Shown piece after piece: positions 33,003 through 44,679 of a DNA stretch of 64,000 nucleotides. The stretch is taken from positions 62,001-126,000 of the forward strand of contig JADDOH010002554.1 of assembly GCA_016648135.1 (NCBI GenBank), in the 5' to 3' direction. This DNA comes from Agrypnia vestita (Eukaryota; Arthropoda; Insecta; Trichoptera; Phryganeidae). The position numbers and the translations under genes are program-made. Every line of letters starts with the position of its first letter. The first letter of the stretch is position 1. The notes beneath the pieces are model-generated. The model was given only the letters and a program-made list of their open reading frames with translations. It made no database searches and was not told the origin of the DNA.

Positions 33003-35245
33003 AATTTCGTTGTCCGTCCGTTAAGTTTTTTGAATACAATAGCTGATCTCAATTCGTTTTCAAAATTAGTATGATTTCAAAATTGTTAATAAATTAAATG
33101 AAAACATTAAAAATTATGTTTTTTAAATATATTTTTTTTAATAAAATCGTCTGAATTAGAATTTTTTATTATTTCAGTTAAATGAAAATTAAAACTAAAA
33201 AGTGCATCCATTACTACATCACATAATATATCATTAGTATTATTCATTCATCAAAATATATAATTCAGTAACAATGTCCGTCACTTACGCTACCAGATGA
33301 CAGAAATAATATTTTTTCGATTGTATCACAATTATCATCATTGATTTTGAATCTAGGTACAGTTTACTAAACACATTTATGTGACAGAGTTTGCTGGTTG
33401 AATTTAGTATAGCTTTATCAAAAAAAAAATCATTATGTAGAAAAATAATTTGGGAGCGTTATCACCATCAATGTCCATAACCGCTTCCCCTTTGCTCAAA
33501 AGAGGGTCGGTCCTGGTGGTGCAACTTTCGTCCTCTTCCACAGCCGGCAGAAAGACCTGGTCATCAAAATCCGAAGATTGATTCTTTTCTGATATTCAGT
33601 CTACGTTGGTGTTAGCGAACGTGGAAACCTAAATGGGAAGCTGTAATTGATGGTGGTTTGGCGGACTATGTGTGTTGGTGATTGGGAGATGATTCCCACC
33701 TATCCAGAGGCATCTTCTCGCGTGGGCATGTGACGTGTGTTGTATGAGTATCGCGTGGTATGTGTGATATGAATCAGCAGAGGCAATATGAGTGGATATA
33801 GTATTTATTGTGTTACTCCTCAACTCTTTTATGTTTTAAAAATTTTCTATTATTTTCGTATTTCATTGTATTATATCTCTACTTTTTTATTTTTTTCGTT
33901 TTCAAATTTTTCTATTATTAATGTGTTTTATTGTTTCAAATCTCCATTCTTTTATATTTTATTTTTTATTTATTTCAACACTGATAGTTCTACTTCTACA
34001 ATTTTCACACATATGTTGTTGTATTAATATTATGTATAAATGCATAGTAGGTAAAAGGCTATTTAGCCGTGTATATTAAATAAATAAATAAATAAAAAAT
34101 TAGTAACAATTTACAGACGTGGTGTTGAGTACAGAAATATCTTTTGCTATTGCTACAGCGGCCGACGACATAGTAATTGTAGCTATAGGCGACCGGGACT
34201 GGGTTGGCCATAACGGACTCCTTATTGGTGGATATCGCTCGATGCGTGCGGCTTGAATTGCGACGGCTCTGGACCGCCACAGTCATATTGCCTCCGAATA
34301 ATAATTGCTTGGGTTTGTTTTCGTTTTTGATTATGTTACAATATTATTACAAAATAACGGCAGATAAAGATGCGTATCAAAAAATATTAAATGGCACAAA
34401 TCGCTCTCCAAGGGCGGATTGCCTACACAAAAGAAAAACAAGAAAACGCCCTTGAAAAATATTTACAAACAAAACTTTTCGTGTTATTCTCAAATCGGGT
34501 TTGTGTATTTTTTTAACGATGCATTTAATTTCGTATAGGCTAGAACTGTTCAAAGCGAAATTACCGAATAATTTCTCAATTAACATGAAATTCCCCACTT
34601 AACTGTAATTATGTTAAGCCGGTATTATACTTTTATGATTCCCCCGTAGCGCTGTTAGGAACTGGCGTGACTTTGCCTAATGTTCTATTAATTATTGTTC
34701 CCGTGAAATACATTTTATTAGAGTAGTATTTCCACGTTTCTTGCGGCCCGGCGTGTAGACGGCTGGGTTGATGAATGGAGGGACCGGGCGGGGACGGTAC
34801 CAGAGGGGAAGAGGGGGGCCACGCAGTGGCGACAATTAGGCCTCGAAGGAAGGATTATTAATGAAATTTATCGCTGATAGTCGCTTTGTGTTTATTTTTG
34901 GTTTCGTTTAACCCGCGACTGCTCATATCGGGTCGCAATGACCAATTTTTTAGACCCTTTCAAAAATGATTGGGTCAAACTTTAAATGCTTACATCTCAG
35001 AAAATATACGACGTAGATAAAAATTAATTGTATTTTGGAGGGTCAATAAAACTTCCGCATCAGTGATTGAGGACCTCTAATGCGGCAGTTTGCGGAAGTG
35101 GAAAGAAAGATTGCAATCCTACCTACGGTATCTTCCGGTGTTATATATGTAGCGTTTTGTATGCATTAATTCGAGTTCTAGTGCGGTCACTATACATCCG
35201 TATGATTTTATTAAGCCTGGGTGATTTTGTGATATTTGTTTCACT
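33003..35245. other. Mixed sequence; possible LINE fragment and an unassigned GC-richer island
   Basis: 33470-33610 contains a GC-richer patch (GAGGGTCGGTCCTGGTGGTG) that may be an antisense LINE tail. 34610-34880 is GC-rich with no frame and no related copy in the window. The frames at 33629-34455 are not convincing genes. Confidence 0.35.
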
Positions 35246-35795
35246 TTGGCCAATAAGAATCTGTCAAAAGAAGCAAGACTAGCGGTACATAATGGCGTTC
35301 TAGTGCCAACCCTTATGTATGGAAGTGAAGCCTGGAATTGGCAAAAGAGGAATGAAAGTAGACTGAATGCGGTGGAAATGCGGTCACTAAGACGCTTGTG
35401 TGGAAAATCTTTGGTCGATAGAGTGAGGAATGAACAAATTAGAAGTGAATGCAATGCTGGCAGTAGTGTGGTAGATAGAATAAAGAAAGGAGTGCTGAGA
35501 TGGTTTGGTCATGTGGAACGTATGAACGAGGAAAGGATGGTTAAGAAAATATATGAGGCGAATGTTGAAGGCAACAGGAATAGAGGGCGTCCGCGAAAGA
35601 CCTGGCACGATCAGGTACTACAAGTATTTGAGGATGGCCCTGTTAAAAGCCGCAACAACCGTAGAACGTGTATGAGAAGATGTAGAATGTGGCCGAAGCA
35701 AAAGTGGTGTGCCAGGATAGAAGAGTGTGGCGTTCAATCCTCTCTGCCTACCCCTGCAGGGAAACGGCATGATGGTTAGTTAGTTAGTTAGTTTG
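35246..35795 (+). mobile_element. LINE fragment: RT C-terminal region with (GTTA)n tail
   Basis: The 177-codon frame reads LVPTLMYGSEAWNWQKRNES, then VEMRSLRRLCGKSLVDRVRN, RWFGHVERMNEERM and NRGRPRKTWHDQVL. This is the conserved region downstream of the reverse transcriptase in RTE/CR1-type non-LTR elements. The 3' end is GGCATGATGG followed by GTTAGTTAGTTAGTT, a microsatellite-like tail typical of such elements. It is truncated at the 5' side; 61390-61790 is a related, shorter copy. Confidence 0.85.
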
Positions 35796-35838
35796 TAGTT
35801 GGACTTTTATGCGTGATGCAGAGGTAAGAATTAAAAAA

Positions 35839-36208
35839 TCAGAGTGTTAGTTAAATTAGTGTAAACCACTACCAGTGTTAAGGTCTACTGGTTTCGAGAC
35901 GTACCCCTCTCTGCATCTTCAATTTAACTTTCACAAAAGATTTGCTAACCCCCACATTAGACTCCGCTCCCTCTCAATCCCTCTCCCTCGTAGATTCCTG
36001 ATCGTTCTGTAAGCAAGTTGGTGAATACTAATCTTTGACAAGATTAACACCCATGTGATAAATATTGATGAAAGGTTAACAGTACTATGGTTGTGATATA
36101 TAGTGTTGTCAACATAATAGTGTACTGTTGGTCCTGACGAAGAGATGGGTAGGTCTCTAAACCGGTAAATCTGGTAGTAGTTTATACTAATTTAACTAAC
36201 ACTCTGTT
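35839..36208. mobile_element. Foldback element (family P) with two inverted hammerhead-like ends
   Basis: Left end CAGAGTGTTAGTTAAATTAG is inverted at the right end as CTAATTTAACTAACACTCTG, and the similarity continues inward about 65 bp. Each arm contains a hammerhead-like sequence: minus strand at 35881-35925 (GTCTCGAAACCAG) and plus strand at 36130-36175 (CTGACGAAGAGA...TCTCTAAACC). A decayed relative of the right half lies at 53635-53790. Confidence 0.65.
36130..36175 (+). ncRNA. Hammerhead-like core, decayed (family P)
   Basis: CTGACGA (36134-36140) is followed by a stem II of AGAGA/TCTCT around TGGGTAGG, then AAAC where GAAAC is expected. Loss of the G makes activity doubtful. The other arm keeps GAAAC but has lost CTGA. 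Confidence 0.35.
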
Positions 36209-38332
36209 ATAATGTCTAACCACAAAGTTAATGCTTTGAATATTAAAAATATTAATACTAAAATTAAAACATTAAAAAAATACTCGTACATTTTTTTACA
36301 TTTGATAAATTAGGAGCAGTGTAGAAAATAACATTAAAGGATATGTTATAAATCAAAGATTTGCATTAGATATAAAAGTACCACATAAGTATTTATATAG
36401 TAGGAGCGTACAGTAAGAACACTGAAGCATGACGTTTTCCATAGCATATATTTTGGAAAAAATCTAAAATAAATAAATAAATAAAAGAGACAAAACCAAA
36501 AAAAAAATACCACCAATTAGTCAATAATGTATTCTATTTTATTATATACAACTTTTATTCAACTTTCTACAGATTTTTAGATGCCTCTGCCATATAAACC
36601 GTTCGGTCTGGACTCGTAGAAATTGTCATTCGAACAGAATGTGTTGAAATTGCTCGCCTTTGTCTACTTGACATGCCATTTTGAAGACCTGTAATTAAAT
36701 AAAATAATAAATATAACGTAAAAAGAAACTCAATATCTTGTAGAGCACCAAATTTTTTTTCAAATAAAAATTGTCCTTATCAATTTGATTTACATTTGGC
36801 GCGTATTTCAAAATTTGAAAAGAAAAACAGATTGTTTTTGTATTAACACCAAATGCTAGTGTAGGACTAAAAGGTTTTTGCGTACAGCGCCCTTTAAGTG
36901 AAATTTTCACAAAAATGTAATAATAAGTATTTATTTATTATATTTTAAAAAATCGGTAATTTTTTTTTTTAATTTCGAAAAAAAAATTCCTTCAATAAAA
37001 TTTTTCATAAAAAAAATTCGAAAAAAAAATTCTACAAAGAAGTTACGGATGTAACACGAAGTGACGGGGACAGACATACAGACGGACGGACGGACAACGA
37101 AATTATTATAATTGTGATAAAGTGACTATTTACTATACGATAATATACTCATCTAGTGACCTAATGGTAAGCAGTAATATTTTTGTCTCAGGAGATCACT
37201 AAGTTTATTTTTCTTAGCACAGATATTAACTTGATGTAGTCGTATTCCTTTATATAAGTGCATATTTGTTGTGTGCGAGTCTGTATTATATATATATATA
37301 TATATTTTGATAAAAATCTTAGAAAATTCGTCGCCAACAATTCAACGACTTGGAGTTCCCCTCGTCAATTTAATAATTCGAAATTTCAGTTAATTGACAG
37401 TTAAGCGGGTTAGTTAAGTTATCATATTTTGTCAAAGCGTGTTACATTGAGGCGATTTTTGCTTGCGATGAAATGTAGGCGTGATAAACTGTTTCGGCAG
37501 TGAATTGTAGAAGGTGAATTTCTTATCAAATCATGTAAAGTTAATTTTCTTTACATTTTGAACATAATTTTTACAAAGTATAAATTTTTTATGCAATGAT
37601 AAAAAAATAAGATAATTACTTTATAATAATTTTTAAGACAAAACATTTGTACTGAATTATTTAATATGAATCTGTGTGAAAAGCAGTTCGTAAGTGGCTA
37701 AAAGGTTTAAAATGAAGAATAACGTATTGTTTTTAATTACTTCCTACTCTTCATAATGTGTTTTTTAATGTTTCTTTTTTATGTTTTTGTTTATATTGTA
37801 CTCGTAAAGTTTTGAAATTAATTATTGTAAAAGCCACCCCTTGAAATCAAGATCTTTATTATTAGGCGGTAGAAAAAAATTGTTTAGCATGTATTTTTTT
37901 ATTCACTTCTGTATCTAGAGTTGGAGGACATAAGTATCAAAGTTATTTTTGTGTTTAAAAAGGAATTTGACAAAAAAAACCTTTATGCAGTGACGGAAAT
38001 AAATAATTATCTCTCTTGATGCTCTAAATTATAGTTCAGTGATACATAATATATTTGATTGACACAAAATACGTTGACACAAAATAATTTTTAACCTTAT
38101 TTTTTTTTGGTAATAAATCGAGGTTGCAATTAAATTGGTCTGACGTGGAGAGCGCAGCCCAAGAAACGAAGATTTGGAACCTCCTATGCGGTGCAAGGAC
38201 CACGACGCAATTGGATAAGAGGTAGAAGAAGAAGAAAAAGAAGAAGCTGATAATGAGCAAGTGTGTACAGTTGTACGAGCATGCCCAAAAATAAGCGTGT
38301 GTATCAGTACCTTAACTTAAAGGTGCTCTAAC
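36209..38332. other. AT-rich sequence with a SINE C fragment and a LINE-like tail
   Basis: 37022-37110 repeats the 3' part of SINE family C (GACGGACGGACGGACAACGA). 38140-38250 (GTCTGACGTGGAGAGCGCAG then an AAGAAGAAG tail) looks like a LINE 3' end. The rest shows nothing. Confidence 0.45.
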
Positions 38333-38588
38333 TAGGGAATGCAATCCCAATCCCACGAGATCGGGATCACTCGAAATCTCGAGGCATTTTACGAGGTCTA
38401 TCCCGCACCGAAAAATTGGACGAGATTATTGGGATTAGAACAAGCTTTAAAAATTTATAAATCTAATCCTCCTTGCGTGCTCATCAATACCGACAAGTTG
38501 GAAACTTTCGTAAAAAAAAAGAGATGAATCTGAACGAATGTAGGAGAAATGTAGGCCCATATAATTTGCCTACAATTGTTAACTTTCG

Positions 38589-38732
38589 GTGGTCCCCACC
38601 AGCGATGAGTCCGAAAGGGCATTTTCAGCTGCTGGGTTTCTAGCATCTGAAAGAAGATGCCGCCAACAAAGATTAAACAATCGTCATGCTCAGCTTCCTA
38701 CGAAACCATTTTCAAAATCACCCTTAGATTAA
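38589..38732 (+). pseudogene. hAT transposase C-terminal dimerisation domain remnant
   Basis: Read in the frame beginning GTG at 38589, the sequence gives SDESERAFSAAGFLASER and ends at a TAA (38730-38732). The pattern S-x-x-SER-x-FSAAG is the hallmark of the hAT C-terminal dimerisation domain. The domain lies only 250 bp from the left terminus, so nearly the whole catalytic part has been deleted and the element is non-autonomous. Confidence 0.75.
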
Positions 38733-39024
38733 GTGGATGATTCTTTTAAATGTTTTATATGTTTAATCGTGTATGCCTGTAGAGTTTTTATTAAATACTT
38801 AAAACTTATATTTATGTCACATTAAAATAATAAAAATAGCTTTGAATAATATTTTCTTTATTTTATCGACCTAACGTAGTAATAAAAACTACTACTTACT
38901 CTACTACATTGACTGATTGATGCTTGGAAAAACGCTTACAAAAACTTAAATGCGATGATTAATAATAAACATTTTTTTTAAATTGCTGATATTATAAAAA
39001 TGCAAAGTGTTGTCGTAAATTGAG

Positions 39025-40329
39025 TGGTGTATTTCGAAAACGTTACAAGTCACACTTTTGTAATTGATCAAGAGAGTGAACAATATATCTCCTGTAAAAT
39101 TTATAAAGAAAAGTTTTCATGTTATATATATTATATGGTAGGTATTAACTCTTGTATTAAAAAAAAAAAATGTTCTTCTTTAAAGTGATATATTTTGATT
39201 AAATTCATGTTTTATTATGTGGACTTGTAACGTTTTCGAAATGCATGAAGTAGGAGACAATTTTATATGAGTTTCAATTGAAATAAAATACATCATTAGG
39301 TTAAAAAATACATATTTATAAAATGAAAGTGACAATGAGAGCCATATAGACTTGGTTACTTCTTAGATTGACATATAAAACTTAATAATAATCTATTTCT
39401 ACATCTTCACCATCATTTGTTGGCCATTCTAATATTTCATGGTAATAAATTAAATGTTTTGATGATTATGTATTGGATGACTTTTCGAATATAATCTATT
39501 TTCTTCTTATTTATTCTGCAGGGAACACTGGAGGTAGATAGAATGCCTTTTCTCAAATAATATGTGTGGTTGACAAATCCTCCTATAAATTTTGTACATT
39601 GCACATATCCCGACTTGGAAGAATTGTATATAAACTCTATAAAAGCGATTTTTTGAAGGACATTTTACGTCCTCAAGGAACGTTTTTTCCTAAAGATTCT
39701 ACAGAAAGGTTTTTTTAAAAGAAAATGAGGCCAAGAATTCCTTGAAGTCAATAATCTCTTTATTTTTCACTCGTTGCACAGTGAGGTTGCATTGTCTTCT
39801 CTATTAAATATTCATATTGTTCTGCAGTATATACTCGATCTTCACGTTATATAATCTCTCATTTAATATTATAAAGCATAAGCAAAATTCATATGTCAAA
39901 TACCTACGTACCTACTTGCAATCTTCGCCCACGGATTTGGGAAGAATTTCCTTATGTACATGGTTTATATGCCGTAAGCGTCTTAACATAGATTTCTTTT
40001 AAAGGTTTAGATTTATAGTTTTCACAATTAAATATTCCTTTCTTTTTTCTTTTGTGTATAAATTAATATTTTCGTCAGGTTTACACTGTCAACCGTCACT
40101 GTCGCTATTTAGAATCTACTGTCATACACGGCATGTAGTTCGAAAACGTTGCTAGTCCGGGACTCGTAACGTTTTTGAAATACATTCATTTTCGCAATGT
40201 TCTAAAATGCTTTAAAAACGCACAAACATAAAAAAATTTCCTATCAGATTGGGGATTTAGGTATTCCGAAGATGTTTGCATACTTAACTCATTTTTGGAA
40301 AAAATGTGACTCGTTTTCGAAATACACCA
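39025..40329. mobile_element. Inverted-repeat element nested in the hAT
   Basis: Left end TGGTGTATTTCGAAAACG is inverted at the right as CGTTTTCGAAATACACCA, with GTCACA also matching inward. The core motif TCGAAAACGTTACAAG recurs internally (39224-39243, 40139-40152, 40168-40180), possibly as subterminal transposase-binding repeats. Flanks TTGAG/TTCAG may be a target duplication. There is no long frame, so it is non-autonomous. Confidence 0.6.
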
Positions 40330-40477
40330 TTCAGTTGCTATTCAGCTCTATAAACAAAAAAAACAAAAAAAGTATTCGAGATCTCGATCCCTAGGAATCC
40401 CGCGGAATTGGAAATTCTAATCTCGAGGGATCCCGAAAGGGCGATCCCGACTCGGGATTGCATTCCCTGGGTCTAAC

Positions 40478-42235
40478 CACTTAACGTATTGTGGACTAGT
40501 TTTATTACACCATCTATATGACGGGAGATATCCTCGTCCGATACGCTCCCAAGTGTCAAGTCCACCCCCAGCTGCGCGTGCACAGGGCGGGACAGCACGC
40601 GAGACTGACGAATAGCGATTAGTAAATTACCCAATAAAAATAACGACTCGCCTAATTGTTAAAGTTTCACCGCCGCGGTGGCGGGGCGCGGGGCGAAGAG
40701 CGGAGTAACTTTGTTCCAGCTCTGTTAACAGGCACTAAAAAATAATTTGTTGCGTAAAACAAAGAATATTTTGTTCGGCGGGGAAAAGTTATCCACGGCG
40801 ACTGTGAATAAAAACGTGTATACAAAGTATTCGATTGTTCGTAAGTTATGGACGATTTTACCCTTCAAATATCTACAGTTAGTAAATTAATTTGTATATC
40901 AAGAGTAGCGGTACACGATGAATGAATGAAAATGGAAATATAAAACTCAAAATTATCCTACCTACTTGATAAAAAATATATAAAAAAACACGCTTATATA
41001 TAAATGTACTAAAAAGTAAAAAATAAATTTTTCGACAAAAAATTTTTGCTTCGCTCTCCAAATACAAGGTTGGCGGACGCTTATGGTGTTGATAGAATTA
41101 TATTATTGATGGAGGGAAAGTGCCCACACTTTTCTTTGGAGAGTGAAGCAAAAATTTTCTGCAAGGAAAATTATTTTTTACTTTTTAGTAGGTACATTTA
41201 AGTACAAGCGTTGTTTTTAATTTTTTTTTAATTTCACATAATTTTCAGTGTACAAAATTACTTCGGTAGGAAACTAGCGCCATCTTTTGGTAAGCTTATT
41301 AATTAATTTCCCATATTAAGCTTTGATTAATTAATTATGATGGATTTATTGATCAATCAGTGATTCTTGATTCATGTATTGTCACCGAGAACATGTCTAT
41401 GTCAAAAATCTCAGCTTTATTGGGCATTGGGAAACGGGTTTAATATCGTTTAAAAGATTCCATCCAGACAAACAGGTAAAGCTAATATAAGCATGGTAAA
41501 AATCTGGATGGAATTGTTATGTTTCAGATAAATAAAGGAAAAACATGTTTATAAAGCAATATAAATACAAAAATCTTCATGAGAAGTATCAGATTTTGCA
41601 TTTCGTAATTCCAGGAAATTCCACATCAACTAGACGCAATCCATCTCAGTGTAAGTGTCGTAGGAGGCTAAAAGTCTGCTGAAACGGGTAGGGTACATAA
41701 AGATGAAGATTATTTCATATAACAAATCGCTAATAATCTTGTTTAAAAATCCAATTAGGCTTCGACCAATGAACCGCCGGCTAATTTCATCCCAGCAGAC
41801 ACGATTTTTCTTTCGTTGTTCCCGTTTTGGCGAGGAGGCGTCTATTGTAATCAAAGTAAGAAAATAATCCTTCGTCTAATTTAATCACCGTGATCAATCA
41901 TCCTAATTCAATAAGCCCCCGAAACCCGGCGACACTTCGGCAAGGCTGGAAGAATTATGTCATCGGAAAATGTTTTACACGCCTCCGTTATATTGTTACA
42001 CAGCGCGATGGTGAAACAAGAATTAAACTGGGTTAATAAAGCTTATAGCTTATTAAAAATATAAAAAAATATAAAGAAATAAATTAATTAAGGAAAATAA
42101 AAAATAATCTTAAACGAAACTTTAACCCTTTTTACATTATACAATATTCTACACATATTTACACTTGGTGTTTTATGACTCACTCAACTTACCACTAACA
42201 CTGCACTTGATACTTGGTAGATACATAATTACTAC
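40478..42235. other. Sequence with few repeats and GC-normal islands
   Basis: Islands at 40490-40830 (with CACCGCCGCGGTGGCGGGGC) and 41600-42010 are less AT-rich than the rest and have no related copies or frames. Between them, 41040-41220 contains an imperfect inverted repeat (TTTTTGCTTCGCTCTCCAAA / TTTGGAGAGTGAAGCAAAAA). Confidence 0.4.
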
Positions 42236-42242
42236 CTTACGA

Positions 42243-42450
42243 AAATAAATATTACTGACGAATTAAAAAGAATATTATAATTGTGTTCTATAACGCCACT
42301 CTGGGACAGGCGTAGCCTAGTAGAGTGGCATAATCCATAAATCTAACAAAAAAAACTGTGTAATCTTATCTTATATTTTTATTGTTAAATTATTATTAAG
42401 TAACTATATATTGTAAACAAGGATTTTTTAAAATAAATAAATAATTAAAT
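42243..42450 (+). mobile_element. LINE 3' end (same as 13703)
   Basis: AAATATTACTGACGAATTAA, GGCGTAGCCTAGTAGAGTGG and the terminal AATAAATAAATAA show it to be a 5'-truncated copy of the 3' end that follows the mariner. Confidence 0.6.
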
Positions 42451-42539
42451 CTAGATGAAGTAATTTTTAAACATAGAAAGTGTTGTTAAAGAGTTAATGT
42501 TATTATTACGGTCGTTGGATATATTTATGTGTTAAATAA

Positions 42540-42785
42540 AACGGATATTTTATACGAACCGCATTTTTCACTGAGAAGCAAATCTCAACGTTTCGCTGGT
42601 CTTATCCAGCGTCGTCAGGAGGGCGTACTACTACGGCGGTGGTGTAGGCCAAACTGAATATTTCTTCCGAGTTTGTATGAACTTATATGAAATTATATGA
42701 ACATTGTTGTGGAGTGTCGCTGTCGATAGTGAAACGTCGAGGTTTGCTTCTCAGTGAAATATACGGTTTGTATAAAATATACACA
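42540..42785. mobile_element. Foldback element (family Q) with hammerhead-like core
   Basis: The left arm CACTGAGAAGCAAATCTCAA is inverted at the right as TTTGCTTCTCAGTG, together with the GTTTCAC/GTGAAAC and TATTTTATAC/GTATAAAATA blocks. The left arm holds the hammerhead-like motif at 42584-42621. Confidence 0.65.
42584..42621 (-). ncRNA. Hammerhead-ribozyme-like motif (family Q)
   Basis: Minus strand: CTC, CTGACGA, C, stem II GCTGG with loop ATAAGA and CCAGC, GAAAC, GTT, GAG. CTC and GAG pair as stem I, and stem II is a perfect 5-bp helix. The single C between CTGACGA and stem II is the same one-base deviation as in the other families. There is no room for a stem III hairpin, so any activity would need a dimer. 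Confidence 0.5.
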
Positions 42786-42837
42786 TAAATATAGAAAGTG
42801 TTATTCAGCGGATACCCTGGTAAAACTTGTCACGGAA

Positions 42838-43012
42838 ATATGCGAACACGGAATACGTATCGTATCATTATTCTAACTTTTTTCAAACTAACCTAAACGC
42901 TTGTACTATGGAAATAGGACTAACTTACTGGTGTCCTGGAATAGGGCTCGAAACACCGACCACTGGATCACTAGATGAGTGTCATAAACACTTCAACAAT
43001 AAGCTGTTCAAC
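42838..43012 (-). mobile_element. SINE family B, decayed copy
   Basis: The plus strand reads GCGAACACGGAATACGT, AAACTAACCTAAACGCTTGT and AAATAGGACTAACTTACTGG, then a damaged tRNA-like head ending ACAATAAGCTG. Antisense to copies at 23337 and 47155. Confidence 0.75.
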
Positions 43013-43329
43013 ATTCATAATTTGCGTTATTCTGCATTTGTTTAGAGACAGTAGCGTGAGTTTGTAAGTAATTCATTGTGAGTAAATTAATCAAAATAAC
43101 TTTACATTCATTAATTGATTTTAATGTATTGCGATTATTATGAATGCGCACCGTGGAATGAAAATACGGGGATTGCAGTGGAACGCTATTGACCACTTCA
43201 GGAGTGACAGAAAAGTAATGGCTTTACGCATATGTTATGCCCTATCATTATTCGGAGCAGGTTGTTAGATATTCAAATGGAAAATTTATACACGATTATG
43301 GTTCTTTTGGTTTGAGTTTTCTGGGGTAT

Positions 43330-43480
43330 TTTTCCGTGTTTCTACGACCTTTCTGGCCGACGTTCCGAATCTCAATGTACGGTATATCACCGGGGCTGAT
43401 GTGATAACGATGTACACTGCAATGGGATCCAAATCGACGTCCAGAAAAGTTGCAGAAACACGGCAGAATACCTCAGAAAA
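43330..43480. repeat. Repeat R1 as a head-to-head palindrome
   Basis: Left TTTTCCGTGTTTCTACGACC and TTTCTGGCCGACGTTC are inverted on the right as GACGTCCAGAAAAGTTGCAG and AAACACGGCAGAATACCTCA. Each half resembles R1 (20930), including the CTGATG and GGGATCC boxes. Two hammerhead-like remnants therefore face each other. Confidence 0.6.
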
Positions 43481-43564
43481 TTAAAAACAGATGAACTTCT
43501 GAACGGTCTTAAGAATCTAAGAACATAACAAAATGTTATTTAGGTTAGCACATAACCACTAAAA

Positions 43565-43642
43565 ATTACTTCTTGACTACCGGTTTCGAGACGGTACCTA
43601 TCTTTTTGTCAGGACAACCTCTACAGTAGCATGTAAATATTA
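43565..43642 (-). repeat. Family P fragment with hammerhead-like core
   Basis: Minus strand 43571-43620: GTTGTCCTGACAAAAAGATA, then GTCTCGAAACCGG. It matches the family P arm at 35881. Box 1 is CTGACAA (G to A change). The hAT element at 43651 inserted just beyond it. Confidence 0.5.
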
Positions 43643-43650
43643 CTACACAC

Positions 43651-44679
43651 TAGGGATGGGCGTTGAATGGACGGACTAGTTGAAATCAACCGTTGACGTT
43701 GCATCGACGCGTCGACGGTTTACGTTTGTCGCATGGACTAGTTGAATTCGTAGACGGTGGACAATTCGAGATTCAACGTAATGCAAAGTAACGAGCGAGA
43801 GCAAGACAAAACGTCTCCGTTTATTTCTCTCTCATCTCTCGCTGTCGACTTGTAGACGCTATAGACGTCTCGACGGGTAATTTCATTTCAACTCTAAAAT
43901 ACACGATCATAGAGTGCAGATCTGTGTACACGAACTATGACAGAGATTTGAAATTTGAATGCATGCGTAGGGAGAGATAGGCTTAATAAGTTATTATCTA
44001 TTATTTTTTACTTGATTTTTTGCGATGTGCACGTGCGACGTTTCGGTGAATTCCCAATTTTACACTGTATAAAATAAAACGATTCTGTTTAATTATTTTA
44101 CACTTTATTTGCTTTTGTATAGATACATCATTGGAAAAAGTACGCCTTTGGATAATTTAAATTTATCTCATAGAATTAGGAATTTAATGAAACAACTACA
44201 ATCGTTTGAAAAAAATATCAGCTTTTATCTACTCAGTTATTTTTGAAAGGGCTGCAACATTTCTAGGTTATCTATGGGTTAACAAACTTAATTTTTTTTT
44301 ATACGATGAAACTATTATTAATTAACAGTCAAAAAGGCCGACTAGATAATTTTCTAAGATCAATATTTTATTCGATCGATCTCGACTTCTTAAATCTACC
44401 TGAAAATGGATGGTTAAATTTAATTTTAGCGGTTTTACTTTCCCCGAAACTATATTTCTTTGAACTTCTTTAAATTTTAAAAAGTAACGTAATAAAAATA
44501 GCCAACGGTCGAGCCGTCAAGCAGCGTCGAGCCGTAGACACATCGTCTCGTAGAACGTCCGCATAACGAAGTTCACGCGTCAACTAGTTGACGAATTCAA
44601 CTAGTTGATCGACTCGTCGATGGACGGAAATGGACGGTCTCGTTTCGTCGACGATAAATACGTCGACGACCCATCACTA
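43651..44679. mobile_element. Non-autonomous hAT element, 1,029 bp, with perfect 8-bp target duplication
   Basis: The flanks CTACACAC at 43643-43650 and 44680-44687 are identical. The left terminus TAGGGATGGGCG and the inverse of the right terminus TAGTGATGGGTCG match each other and the hAT end pattern. Subterminal regions on both sides are packed with CGTCGA, GACTAGTTGAA and CAACTAGTTGAC repeats, likely transposase-binding sites. There is no transposase frame. Confidence 0.85.

Larger units (their letters stand above)
38333..40469. mobile_element. hAT-type transposon remnant with nested insertion
   Basis: The ends are TAGGGAATGCAATCCC (left) and the inverse of CAGGGAATGCAATCCC (right). The flanks GCTCTAAC (38325-38332) and GGTCTAAC (40470-40477) agree at 7 of 8 positions, the 8-bp target duplication of hAT elements. 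Inner subterminal repeats rich in CGAGATC/GGGATC occur at both ends. A remnant of the transposase C-terminus is at 38589-38732. A second inverted-repeat element is nested at 39025-40329. Confidence 0.8.
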
